Assembly: GCA_046760905.1 (NCBI GenBank)
Contig: JBHIFB010000006.1
Coordinates: 1 to 45,385, forward strand
Reading direction: 5' to 3'
DNA: 45,385 nucleotides
Source of the DNA: JBHIFB01 sp046760905
Lineage (GTDB): Bacteria > Gemmatimonadota > CAZMKB01
Part shown: positions 1-7,797 of the stretch, piece by piece
How positions within the stretch are numbered: the first letter of the stretch is position 1
Layout of the letters: every line of letters begins with the position of its first letter
Translations under genes and position numbers: made by a program
The notes under the pieces: generated by a model
Seen by the model: only the letters and a program-made list of their open reading frames with translations
What the model was told of the DNA's origin: nothing
Database searches by the model: none

Positions 1-165
1 GAGGAAGCCGAAGATCCCGAATCCGGCATTTCCTACTATGCTTTCGCAATCGGTACGGAACCAGGGGAAGCTGACCTCCACTGGTGGCAGTCCACGGGCC
101 TTTATCTTTCTTCCTACTCAAAAAGCATGAGTGGGTGGTACAGGAATATACTGGCTGAGATATGA
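1..165 (+). pseudogene. Fragment of a secreted protein, fibronectin-III-like, frame broken
   Basis: The first codon frame is open from the window edge to a TGA at 163-165. Its product contains a stretch starting EEAEDPESGISYYAFAIGTE, typical of Ig/FN3-like domains in extracellular FCB proteins. The domain stops before its usual closing strands, and coding then appears to move to the next frame, where the downstream ORF begins at a GTG at 131. The two reading frames overlap for 35 bases around a G-rich run (GAGTGGGTGG). Either a one-base indel split one gene, or a deletion joined two unrelated secreted genes. The upstream part lies outside the window. Confidence 0.5.
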
Positions 166-1534
166 GATCGGAGCAGCCGCTCTCCTCAAGATGTTGAAGG
201 ATTACCCCTATCTTGCCGGGGACTTCAACAGAGAGTATTACATGCGGCTCAACGCTGATCACGATTTAACACCTTCCAGGGACTTGATGGTCGAGATCAT
301 CCAGTCCGTGGCGCCGAAAATAGAAGGGGTCGAGGCAGCTGACTGGATCAACAGGCAGCGCATTTTCGACTGCACTATCCTGAAGGGGCGAAAAATTTTT
401 GTGAAGACCCAGCATTACCCAGGCTGGGAAGAGTATCTCATTTTCCAGTCGATTTTCTACTACGAGACATTCGACAATGGAAGCGAATGGGCCTACTGGG
501 ACAGTACGAGTGGGGACTGGGTATATCACAACCTCAATGGGTCTGTTGGCTCAGGTGTACTGTATGACTCGAACGGCGACATCCTGTGGGAGAAAAGCCT
601 TTTGATCGAACCAACTCAAAATCCACCAGATTATTACGGCTTCGGCAGTGACCTGATCCATCTCTCGACCGATGATGACACATCACCATGGCCGGGTGGT
701 GATCCGGATGATTTTATTCTAAACCTCAACGATCTCGGTCTGTACAGACTCGAACTCAGTTTCGAAACGGAAAATACGGAAGTGATTCGTGTAATGGGAG
801 ATCCCCTCCGCTACACGAGTGGTGTGTTCGGAGCAGTTCTCAACAGCGCGGGAGGACAGATTTATCTGAATCATGAGGATTATCCTGAGGAGCCGCCCAT
901 TCCACTTGTACGTGGAGCCTTCCACGGTGAGCGCGCATGGGCATCCATCGACAATCCCAACACCGGTTACAAAGATTCTTCTCCGGGCCGCGTGTTCGTC
1001 ATCTACAGGGATGAGAACGGCAACACCTTCAAAGACCAACGTAACATCGACCTGGGAAGCTGGAATGGAAATCAGCTCTTTCTGTTCGACACCCTCACCA
1101 TGACAAGGATTTATGTGCCGGATCAGGTCATACTTCTATCACCTGCCGATCATGAGATAGTTCGAACAGACAGCGTGCAATTTTTGTGGCGTCAGAGCAC
1201 TCCCGACGTTTCGCGCTACTGGTTCGAACTGGCAACCGATTCCATTATGAGCAATTCCTGCATCGACTCCACATTAACTGTAGCGGATACGAGTACTATA
1301 AAAGGTCCCCTGATCGATGATCAAACATACTGGTGGAGGGTAAGGGCCGGTAATCCGGCCGGCTGGGGCGACTTCAGCGGGATACGATGCTTTACCGTTT
1401 CCGCTACAGGTATCAGGAGAAACAATGGAGAGAAAATGAGAATATTCGATCTGAGCCAGAATTTTCCCAACCCCTTCACCAGAATAAATTTTTTCCACCT
1501 CCGTGTGAGAATAAATCCTCCCGTCACCCTATAA
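131..1534 (+). CDS. Secreted multidomain protein, truncated sorting domain
   Basis: This 467-residue frame has no signal peptide, so 131 (GTG) is only the first possible start and the true 5' end is probably upstream in another frame. The first ~100 residues resemble the C-terminal half of a gluzincin-like secreted peptidase (YEIGAAALLKM..., then DEWI-like motifs), but no HExxH is seen; this is a weak inference. A beta-rich segment follows. Residues ~335-425 form a fibronectin-III-like domain (LLSPADHEIVRTDSVQFLW, then TYWWRVRAGN). The tail starts an FlgD-like sorting domain (LSQNFPNPF) but ends after about 20 more residues instead of the usual ~80, with no matching continuation in other frames. 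It is probably a decayed or recombined gene. Confidence 0.55.
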   Translation: MGGTGIYWLRYEIGAAALLKMLKDYPYLAGDFNREYYMRLNADHDLTPSRDLMVEIIQSVAPKIEGVEAADWINRQRIFDCTILKGRKIFVKTQHYPGWEEYLIFQSIFYYETFDNGSEWAYWDSTSGDWVYHNLNGSVGSGVLYDSNGDILWEKSLLIEPTQNPPDYYGFGSDLIHLSTDDDTSPWPGGDPDDFILNLNDLGLYRLELSFETENTEVIRVMGDPLRYTSGVFGAVLNSAGGQIYLNHEDYPEEPPIPLVRGAFHGERAWASIDNPNTGYKDSSPGRVFVIYRDENGNTFKDQRNIDLGSWNGNQLFLFDTLTMTRIYVPDQVILLSPADHEIVRTDSVQFLWRQSTPDVSRYWFELATDSIMSNSCIDSTLTVADTSTIKGPLIDDQTYWWRVRAGNPAGWGDFSGIRCFTVSATGIRRNNGEKMRIFDLSQNFPNPFTRINFFHLRVRINPPVTL

Positions 1535-1682
1535 GAATTAGCTGATCATCAGGGATAATACAGGCTCACTGGTGATGGAATTGATGTGATCATGGGGCGA
1601 ATTCCCACTGGAGGACAATCTGATCCCTCCAAGGGTGAAATTGCATGTCAGAACGAAACTGCAATTACGCCGCTTATCTTTT

Positions 1683-2459
1683 CTATCGAGCGAGGATCAT
1701 CTTCCTCGATACGACCTGGTCATCCACACTGAGTCTGTAGATATAGGTTCCCGATCCGACCGCTTCGCCTAAATCCCCACGCCCGTCCCAGACTACACTC
1801 CACTGTCCGGAAGGCAGGACATCACGCAACAGAGTCCGTATTTTCCTTCCCCTCAGATCAAACACCACGAGGGAAACGCTGTGTTTGGACCGAGTCCCTG
1901 GAGTGGCATCTTTAACTGAGGCAATCTGGAATGTTATAGTAGTGACAGGGTTGAACGGATTGGGATAATTCTGAGACAGGGAGAAAGATGCCGGTAACCT
2001 CACTCCGCCCTCGGACACCCCATCATCTATACCGGCTCCACCCTGCACCCGGATCACTCCCTTCATATTTAGAAATTCGTGCGGTCTGCAGAAGTAAGGG
2101 AAATCCCCCTCTGAGGAGAACTGATACCGGAAAGTCAAGTTGTTCGGATCGCTCGGAGCATCGAACAGTTCACCCGGGTTGTCGCCCGGGCTGCTGCTCA
2201 ATCCGCTCGTTACAGTGTGAAATCCCTCAACCCAATCCCACTGCACCGTATCCATGACGTTGATGGTGAGTGTGTCGATCTGAGTTGAGTTGTTATCATC
2301 GGCGTCGAATCTGAAATTCTCAACTGCGATGTGATGGACGGCTCCACGAACCAGGGCAAATCCCACAAGCAGAAATAGGACCTGGAGAACCAAGCCAAAA
2401 CCCACCTTCCCGTTAGCCATCCTAATCACAGTTCTCAATATGACAGTAACAAGTTGCAA
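1683..2459 (-). CDS. Secreted cupredoxin with FlgD-like C-terminal sorting domain
   Basis: The predicted 258-residue protein is a type-1 copper protein exported from the cell. A hydrophobic signal segment covers residues ~18-40. The plastocyanin-like domain (~41-140) carries all four copper ligands: H81 (FHTV), C124 (YFC), H127 (RPHE) and M132 (NMKG). Residues ~158-258 are an FlgD-like/T9SS-type sorting domain opening with SQNYPNPFNPVTTI and ending SRKMILAR. A TTG at 2459 is chosen because GGAGG sits 7 bases upstream; an in-frame ATG at 2420 lacks a site. The upstream region holds a sigma54-like promoter and paired inverted repeats also seen at the second cupredoxin gene (30353-30784). The electron-transfer role is inferred from the ligands; the redox partner is unknown. 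Confidence 0.88.
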   Translation of the reverse strand: MQLVTVILRTVIRMANGKVGFGLVLQVLFLLVGFALVRGAVHHIAVENFRFDADDNNSTQIDTLTINVMDTVQWDWVEGFHTVTSGLSSSPGDNPGELFDAPSDPNNLTFRYQFSSEGDFPYFCRPHEFLNMKGVIRVQGGAGIDDGVSEGGVRLPASFSLSQNYPNPFNPVTTITFQIASVKDATPGTRSKHSVSLVVFDLRGRKIRTLLRDVLPSGQWSVVWDGRGDLGEAVGSGTYIYRLSVDDQVVSRKMILAR

Positions 2460-2523
2460 ACTGCATCCTCCTTGTTCGAGTGAATGGATTGTTGTGAAAT
2501 TCTATTTCTATATATCACGTAAT

Positions 2524-2725
2524 GTTTCATAAATGATGCAAGAAGAATACCAATTGAAATTATTTCTATCTTTATTATGTTACAAATAGGTTAGAATGAT
2601 TATGAAAGCACTTCAATATATTTCAAGTTTCATTTATGAAACGATTGAGATGGGTGCTAGAATCCGTTTCTGTATAAGGAGATAATGAGTTCCAATTATA
2701 AAACGTATTGTTTCCATTACGAAAC
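2524..2725. promoter_or_regulatory. Inverted-repeat operator cluster (candidate enhancer sites)
   Basis: Three 16-base sites share GTTTC-N6-GAAAC form. GTTTCATTTATGAAAC (2627-2642) is a perfect palindrome. GTTTCCATTACGAAAC (2710-2725) keeps both 5-base arms. GTTTCATAAATGATGC (2524-2539) is degenerate and overlaps the predicted start site. Relative to a start at 2526 the first two are centred at -108.5 and -191.5, 83 bp or about 7.9 helical turns apart, as expected for paired sites of a sigma54 activator. They could also act on the sirtuin gene on the other side. Confidence 0.55.
2537..2552 (-). promoter_or_regulatory. Sigma54-type -24/-12 promoter of cupredoxin gene
   Basis: On the minus strand the site reads TGGTATTCTTCTTGCA. 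It matches TGGCAC-N5-TTGCA at 9 of 11 positions with the obligatory GG and GC at exact spacing. With the -12 C at 2538, transcription would start near 2526, giving a leader of about 67 bases before the TTG start at 2459. The two inverted repeats at 2627-2642 and 2710-2725 would then be upstream activator sites. Confidence 0.6.
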
Positions 2726-2838
2726 ATACTCGCGTTAACTGCGCGGAAAGAGCTATCCTTCGCTGGTTCTCTCTTCCTTTCCCATCGAATCAGGACATGG
2801 GAGCTTAGATTAGGACACAAGAGCTCGGCCGGTTTTCA

Positions 2839-2867
2839 TTGACAATTCAGCGGGCCCGGCATATCAT
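2839..2867 (+). promoter_or_regulatory. Sigma70 promoter of sirtuin gene
   Basis: A perfect -35 TTGACA (2839-2844) is followed by a 17-base spacer and -10 TATCAT (2862-2867, 5 of 6). Transcription would start near 2874, about 42 bases before the ATG at 2916. Confidence 0.7.
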
Positions 2868-2915
2868 CAGTTCACTGTCGTGTATATGAAGAGGCTATTT
2901 GTGGAGGAGGGTTGA

Positions 2916-3683
2916 ATGACTGTGATAATAGACGATACCTCTCAAGAAGAGCTTCTTCGGGAAGTTGCGAGACGCCTTTCATCGACTGAGAAGGCTATTG
3001 CCATCACGGGTGCAGGGATTTCAGTCGAGAGCGGCATCCCCGATTTTCGTTCACCGGGAGGGCTGTGGGAAAGGTTCGATCCAATGGAGTATGCCTACAT
3101 CGATACCTTCCTCAAGAACCCGGATAAATCCTGGCAGCTTTTCCGTGAAATCGGCAGGACGCTTGATGGAAAAGTCCCCAACCCGGCTCACTATGCCCTG
3201 GCTGAACTCGAGGAGAGAAAAATTATCCACGCAGTGATAACACAGAACGTCGATGGCCTGCACCAGCGGGCAGGCAGCAAAAATGTGATAGAGGTGCACG
3301 GCGATCATTCGCACCTCGAATGCATCCGGTGTAGAACGGTTATCCCGGTCGAGGAGGAGCACATTCACAGAGAGTATGTGCCCCGCTGTCAAAATTGCGG
3401 CTTCCAGCTCAAGCCTGCGGTCGTTCTATTCGGGGAGGCAATCAAGGCGGTGGATGAGATCGAAAAAGCGCTGAATGGCTGTGATGCACTGCTTGTGGCA
3501 GGTACATCGGCACAGGTCCATCCGGTCGCATCGTTTCCATGGACGATCAAATCCCGCGGTGGTATCGTGATCGAAGCCAACTTGACCCACACTGCCCTCA
3601 CTGGCTCCTGCTCCGATTACCTCATCAAGGGGAGTGCGAGCACCTCGCTCAGCAAACTTGTTCAGGTAATCGATGAGCTCTGA
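2916..3683 (+). CDS. cobB: NAD-dependent protein deacylase, Sir2 family
   Basis: This 255-residue cytosolic sirtuin removes acyl groups from lysines using NAD+, giving nicotinamide and O-acyl-ADP-ribose. Visible motifs: the NAD-binding GAGIS loop (32-36) with DFR (43-45), the TQNVDGLH block (109-116), catalytic H128 in EVHGD, and a zinc site C136/C139 (CIRC) and C158/C161 (CQNC). Length is normal for a single-domain bacterial sirtuin. The start follows a GGAGGAGGG ribosome site and a strong sigma70 promoter. The residues after GLWERF do not show the Y-x-x-R pair of CobB/SIRT5 desuccinylases at an obvious place, so plain deacetylation is more likely; this is inference. It stands as a single gene. 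Confidence 0.95.
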   Translation: MTVIIDDTSQEELLREVARRLSSTEKAIAITGAGISVESGIPDFRSPGGLWERFDPMEYAYIDTFLKNPDKSWQLFREIGRTLDGKVPNPAHYALAELEERKIIHAVITQNVDGLHQRAGSKNVIEVHGDHSHLECIRCRTVIPVEEEHIHREYVPRCQNCGFQLKPAVVLFGEAIKAVDEIEKALNGCDALLVAGTSAQVHPVASFPWTIKSRGGIVIEANLTHTALTGSCSDYLIKGSASTSLSKLVQVIDEL

Positions 3684-3787
3684 ATTGATTGAATTATAAG
3701 ACACGGGGAATTCTAAGCAAGCGGTTTGCCTCTTTTTTTCATCATCGGGTTGCGGAAATGGTTGCCGGTTCTTAAATACTGTTCTGT

Positions 3788-4303
3788 ATGGCTGGGCTTT
3801 TTATGGCTACAATGATAACGAAGAAAAACATTATTGTACTGGTATTGATACTTGCACTCTTCATTGTCATCGTCATCTTTGTCTACCCGCGCTACCGGCA
3901 TATGCAATCAACGTGCGAGGTGTGCGGGAGGCAACAGCACGCGCATTCCGGCTACACGTTATTTTTCAGAAACGGTGAGAAAAAGACGATGTGCTGTGCG
4001 AAGTGTGGCGTCAGAAAGCAAATGGCGGTAGCTGGAGAGGTTCAGCGTGCCGAGACGATCGATTTCATCAGCAAGGAAAAGATCGATGCAAGTAAGGCTT
4101 TCTTCGTGGAAGGAAGTGATGTCAATCCCTGCACCGATTCTGTTCCCGGGTACATCCAGGATCGATATGGAAGCGGGCTTTATCTCTGCTATGATATATG
4201 TACTCCAGGTCTTCTCGCCTTCGAAAGTCACCCCGATGCAGTGACATTCCAGAGAGCACATGGCGGCAGGATTACAACGCTGGAGAGCCTTCTGAAAGAG
4301 TGA
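3788..4303 (+). CDS. NosL-like membrane-anchored metal-binding protein
   Basis: The 171-residue product has one N-terminal membrane helix (~13-33) and a soluble domain exposed outside the cytoplasm. Features recall NosL, the copper-binding lipoprotein that helps assemble nitrous oxide reductase: C43/C46 (CEVCG), C69/C70/C73 (CCAKC), an AFFVEGS strand near residue 113, and a C-terminal block (FESHPDAVTFQRAHGG) matching the NosL pattern in which a late segment follows the active strand. It lacks a lipobox and is anchored by a helix. No nosZ or nosDFY is nearby, so general copper or heme-enzyme maturation is as likely as N2O reduction. No clear ribosome site is seen; ATGs at 3788, 3803 and 3812 are all possible. 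A hairpin (TCAGCA-GCA-TGCTGA, 4359-4373) follows. Confidence 0.65.
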   Translation: MAGLFMATMITKKNIIVLVLILALFIVIVIFVYPRYRHMQSTCEVCGRQQHAHSGYTLFFRNGEKKTMCCAKCGVRKQMAVAGEVQRAETIDFISKEKIDASKAFFVEGSDVNPCTDSVPGYIQDRYGSGLYLCYDICTPGLLAFESHPDAVTFQRAHGGRITTLESLLKE

Positions 4304-4378
4304 AAAAGGTGCAGCTCTTTTAAGAAAATGGCTGCTACCATGCTTCCATGTTATTATTTCAGCAGCATGCTGAGAAAA

Positions 4379-4420
4379 TTGACTTAAATCAATCGATTTC
4401 ACGAGGAAAATTACTATATT
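4379..4420 (+). promoter_or_regulatory. FNR/CRP-family box and -10 element
   Basis: TTGACTTAAATCAA (4379-4392) matches the FNR consensus TTGAT-N4-ATCAA at 9 of 10 positions. A -10 element TATATT lies at 4415-4420 with no good -35. With a start at 4427 the box centre (4385.5) is at exactly -41.5, the class II activation position of FNR/DNR-type regulators. It should control the oxidase-like/DUF1858 gene at 4473. Confidence 0.65.
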
Positions 4421-4472
4421 CTTAACATAATAAAACCTTAACACGAAAGAGAGATACCAGGAGGGAAACATC

Positions 4473-5426
4473 ATGGAAGGTTACGTAAAAGGTTTCGTTG
4501 GAGCTTCCCTTGTATATTTCATGGCAGGGGCATTAATCGGTCTATACACTGCTATGGGCAATGCTGGAACCGGGATGCTTTTTGCCCACATACACCTGAA
4601 CCTGCTTGGTTTCATGACGATGATGATTTTCGGTGTGGGTTATTTCATACTCCCGCGGTTCAGCGCAACTACAATCAGGTGGCCTGCTGTTCTTCCCTAT
4701 CACTTCTGGATAGCGAACCTGGGTCTCATTCTAATGATCAGCACCTATTCCTTCTCAGGATCCGGTGGACTTTCGGACTTGCTCTTTTATACGGGTGCCG
4801 CTTCCCAGGTGATCTCGGTTTTTCTCTTCTCCAGCAATCTCCTCTTCACAATGTTCGGCAGAAAGACACTGGAGGATCAGCAGGAGATAGAAGCAACGAC
4901 AAGTCGAGAGCTTCTCACAGAAGAAGTTAAGGAATCAGCCCAGGAGCCGGTCCTGATCGACCCCGACATGAGAGTCGGCGAGATTCTTGAGACGTGGCCG
5001 GAGTCTGTCAACATACTCATCGAGGGCGGTCTCGCCCCACTCAGTGATCCTGAGCATGTCGAACACGTGAAGCAGATGCCTGTCACGTTGCGGATGGCCT
5101 GCATGCGTCATGATGCGGATCTTGAGGGGATCATCAACCGGTTGTCTGCGCTTGAATCGACAGATCCTTCAAGCCGGCGGGCAGGAGGGGACGGCAAAAT
5201 AAAGGATACAGCGCTTCCTGACAAATCTACAATCATAAAGGATGTCCTGAAAGCTTTCCCTGAAACAGAAGTCGTGTTCAGGAAAAATTACGGTGAGGGG
5301 TGCTTCTCCTGTCCTGGGCAGGCATTTGAGAGCATCGGCCAGAGCGCCCTCATGCATAACGTAGATCCCGATAGGATACTGGATGAACTCCATCGTGTGA
5401 TATTGGGCGATAAAAAAGACGCATGA
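4473..5426 (+). CDS. Heme-copper-oxidase-I-like membrane protein with two DUF1858 domains
   Basis: This is a 317-residue fusion. Residues 1-130 hold four membrane helices. The second contains AHIHLNLLGF (H39, H41), the signature seen in short cytochrome-oxidase-subunit-I-like and NnrS-like proteins; H77 is a third candidate ligand. Residues ~161-225 and ~248-310 are two DUF1858 domains. The second keeps the cysteine pair C277/C280 (CFSCPG) usual for that family, while the first has lost it. DUF1858 occurs in proteins linked to anaerobic and NO metabolism. The start is fixed by AGGAGG 8 bases upstream of the ATG. The FNR-type promoter just ahead suggests induction under oxygen limitation or nitrosative stress. 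Enzymatic activity is not established: four helices are too few for a full oxidase. Confidence 0.8.
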   Translation: MEGYVKGFVGASLVYFMAGALIGLYTAMGNAGTGMLFAHIHLNLLGFMTMMIFGVGYFILPRFSATTIRWPAVLPYHFWIANLGLILMISTYSFSGSGGLSDLLFYTGAASQVISVFLFSSNLLFTMFGRKTLEDQQEIEATTSRELLTEEVKESAQEPVLIDPDMRVGEILETWPESVNILIEGGLAPLSDPEHVEHVKQMPVTLRMACMRHDADLEGIINRLSALESTDPSSRRAGGDGKIKDTALPDKSTIIKDVLKAFPETEVVFRKNYGEGCFSCPGQAFESIGQSALMHNVDPDRILDELHRVILGDKKDA

Positions 5427-5569
5427 GAGTCACTCAGAAATTGTTCCAGGCACCGAACCCACCAGGAAGGTTAGAACTTACCCCTACTTCGAATCTCACA
5501 AAGGGGCTTTCAGCGTAGAATAGGGATTTGAAATCGAATGTATGTGGGCGTTCAAGCGGAGATAACCGA

Positions 5570-6796
5570 TTAATGATTCTTCAGAGTCTCCTCAATGAAC
5601 AGGGGATCAGTGAGCGGAAAGACGGGGAAGACCCTGAGGAAGCCTGTGAAGCAAAGGATGAAGGCGCCTGCGAAGGCGGCAGTTATGAGAAGCTCAGGAA
5701 AGCCAAGAGGGATGGTTTCCCCTGTATAGATTGAAGGAACGACCAGCATAAACTTCTCTATCCACATTCCGATCAAAATCACACTCGAGAGAACAGTCAT
5801 CCCCACTCTGTTTACCTTTAATCTCCTGCTGAAAAGCAATATCGCCGGAACCATGTAGCAAACGATGAGTACAGTCCATCCGAGCACCGACCATGGATCT
5901 TCCTTGATCCTTTTTATCACGAAGCCGGTTTCCTCCGGAAGGTTTCCGAACCAGATCACCAGAAACTGCAACCAGAAGAAATCGGCGGACACCAGGCAGA
6001 AGCCCAGCATAAGCTTCCCGAGGTCGTGGAAATGCCTTGATTTAATTTCGGTGAGAGACATCGAATCGCTCAGGCGGAGAGCCGCAACAGTTACGAAGGC
6101 GAGGCCGAGATAGAGATTTCCCATGAAGAAGTAGCCGCCGAATAGGGTGCTGTACCACTCTGGATCAAGGGCCATGATGAAATCCCCCGCTATCAGGGAT
6201 GCAACGAAGCAGTAAAGGATAATGACCAAAGGCGCAAACACCTTCACACTCCTCTGCTTCCTCATTACCTCCTGTTCTGTACCCTCCCACCCCGAAAGAA
6301 GATACTTCTTAGCAGCCGGGCCGGGACTCTTCCCATCCTCGTTCAACTTGCCTAGATCAGGCCTCAGGGAAACGTAAACGTAATAGAGAGAGACAGAGTA
6401 TAGCACGATCAGGCAGAATATGTCTCTTACGGCGAGAAAAGGCATCGTAAGCCATATCCTCTTGATCTCGCCGGCATTCCAGCCGAGCGTACCAGCGCCG
6501 AATAGAATTACCACGACGAAGAGCACAAACGAAATGGGCAGAAACGATGCGCCGGCCTCGGCTATTCTTTTAAACGGCCGCCCCCAACTTGCATTTGTCA
6601 TCTCTATGACGGCTGAGAAAACGACTCCGGACATTGAGATACCAGACCAGAAGAGAAGATTGGCAAGAAGCACCGACCAGAATCGCTCGTCTTCACCCGC
6701 AACAGCAACTACGGCTGTCCCCAGCGCACCCACGACGAACACCGGCCAGGCAAGGGACCGTGCTCTTCCAGGAGAATAGAACAGCCTACTCTGCAT
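5570..6796 (-). CDS. actF: Alternative complex III subunit ActF
   Basis: ActF is an integral membrane subunit of the quinol:electron-acceptor oxidoreductase called alternative complex III. The ~408-residue protein has about ten hydrophobic segments, as expected, and sits last in the canonical order actABCDEF. The loop near residue 180 (SGWEGTEQEVMRKQ) and the AGDFIMALDPEWYST segment are typical of the ActF/ActC (NrfD-like) fold. The ATG at 6796 is preferred: AGAGGGG lies 8 bases upstream; a GTG at 6805 is possible. The gene overlaps the end of actE by 11 bases, so translation is probably coupled. No oxidase subunit gene follows; the next gene is convergent. Confidence 0.9.
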   Translation of the reverse strand: MQSRLFYSPGRARSLAWPVFVVGALGTAVVAVAGEDERFWSVLLANLLFWSGISMSGVVFSAVIEMTNASWGRPFKRIAEAGASFLPISFVLFVVVILFGAGTLGWNAGEIKRIWLTMPFLAVRDIFCLIVLYSVSLYYVYVSLRPDLGKLNEDGKSPGPAAKKYLLSGWEGTEQEVMRKQRSVKVFAPLVIILYCFVASLIAGDFIMALDPEWYSTLFGGYFFMGNLYLGLAFVTVAALRLSDSMSLTEIKSRHFHDLGKLMLGFCLVSADFFWLQFLVIWFGNLPEETGFVIKRIKEDPWSVLGWTVLIVCYMVPAILLFSRRLKVNRVGMTVLSSVILIGMWIEKFMLVVPSIYTGETIPLGFPELLITAAFAGAFILCFTGFLRVFPVFPLTDPLFIEETLKNH

Positions 6797-7295
6797 CGCG
6801 GTCACCCCTCTGTAATTCTCTCACGAAATTCACAATGTCCCAGATATCACTCTCACCGAGTGATTCCCCATAAGACGGCATGATGGCCCCTCCCCGCTTT
6901 ATCACATAATAGAAATGACCATCCGGAAGATTCCTGTAGTAATCCGACCTGATGTCTGGAGCCGGTATGAACTTCATAGAGACCGGGCCCATACCTCCCC
7001 CTTCGCTCCCGTGGCAGACCTGGCAGAATATGCCGAAGAGCCTCTCACCGCTTTTCACTGAAAGCTCGTCCGGTCCTACTGGATTTTCAAGCTTCCCTGC
7101 CTCCTCCCTTGATTCGATTCCGGTGCCAGCGGAGGAAAGCGGTATGCTCCACTCAGGGGGATTCCCGTACCTTTCGTATGGATCCATCGAGGGCTGGTTG
7201 TTCATATCCTTGCTCCACGGCCAGGGATTGAGGATCGAGCTGGTTAACAGAAGCAGCGTAACTGTTTCGATCGCCGTTGCGCTTAATCTATTCAA
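6786..7295 (-). CDS. actE: Alternative complex III monoheme cytochrome c, ActE
   Basis: The 169-residue protein has an N-terminal hydrophobic segment (~10-25) and a periplasmic cytochrome c domain with one heme motif, CQVCH (91-95). M139 in AIMPSYG is the likely sixth iron ligand. In ACIII, ActE takes electrons from the complex towards a terminal oxidase. Unlike many ActE proteins there is no lipobox cysteine, so anchoring would rely on the helix. The start is a TTG at 7295 preceded by GAGGTGA; it lies inside the last codons of actD (8-base overlap), and the gene overlaps actF downstream. Both overlaps point to one polycistronic transcript. Confidence 0.9.
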   Translation of the reverse strand: MNRLSATAIETVTLLLLTSSILNPWPWSKDMNNQPSMDPYERYGNPPEWSIPLSSAGTGIESREEAGKLENPVGPDELSVKSGERLFGIFCQVCHGSEGGGMGPVSMKFIPAPDIRSDYYRNLPDGHFYYVIKRGGAIMPSYGESLGESDIWDIVNFVRELQRGDRDAE

Positions 7296-7797
7296 CTCTC
7301 ACCTCGCTAGCTCCGTTTTCCCTCATCACGAGCGTTACCTCTTCTGCATCTTCCCTCAAACAGGATAGCACCACTGCGAACTCATCCTCCGAAAACTTCC
7401 TGTCATATGATTCGTGGGCCTTCAATGCAGGGAGCCTGCCCCAGAATAGAAAGCCCAGAAATGTCACTATCAGGCCGATCAGAATTGTGAGCTCGAATGA
7501 GATGATGACAAAAGGCGGGACCGAAATGATCGGCTTGCCACCTGTTATCACGTTCATCCTCAATGAAGTGATTACCGTTAACAGAACCCCTGCCAGGCAC
7601 CCGAGCAGAGAACCGATGAGTGTGAAATAGCGGACACCGCTTGGACCGGCGGGCAGGGCCTCTTCGAGCTCATGTCTCATCACCGGTGAAAAGGTAATCA
7701 GCCTGTCTCCGAAGCCCATCTCGTGGAGCTTCTTCAGAGATGCGACGAATCCCTTGAAATCCCTGTACCTGCCTGTTACTTCCACTTCACCGCTCAA
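7288..7797 (-). CDS. actD: Alternative complex III subunit ActD (DUF3341)
   Basis: ActD is the small membrane subunit of ACIII, with a cytosolic alpha/beta domain followed by two membrane helices. Here a soluble part (residues ~1-55, ending HELEEALPAGPSG) precedes two helices (~58-80 and ~95-118), matching DUF3341. A longer open frame runs to 7956 inside actC, but the start is best placed at a TTG at 7797. GGGAGGGAGGA lies 6 bases upstream and the TTG overlaps the actC stop as TTGA, a coupling arrangement like ATGA. This gives 169 residues, close to the family's usual size. Confidence 0.9.
   Translation of the reverse strand: MSGEVEVTGRYRDFKGFVASLKKLHEMGFGDRLITFSPVMRHELEEALPAGPSGVRYFTLIGSLLGCLAGVLLTVITSLRMNVITGGKPIISVPPFVIISFELTILIGLIVTFLGFLFWGRLPALKAHESYDRKFSEDEFAVVLSCLREDAEEVTLVMRENGASEVRVE

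Larger units (their letters stand above)
2460..2915. other. AT-rich divergent intergenic region, no gene
   Basis: This 456-base gap separates the cupredoxin gene (minus) from the sirtuin gene (plus). No convincing ORF was found. It contains the sigma54-like promoter, the three inverted repeats and the sigma70 promoter of the sirtuin gene, all listed separately. Confidence 0.7.

Noticed and set aside
1683..1985. FlgD-like C-terminus as a flagellar protein
   Set aside because: The NYPNPFNP domain here is the secreted-protein sorting type and no flagellar genes are present.
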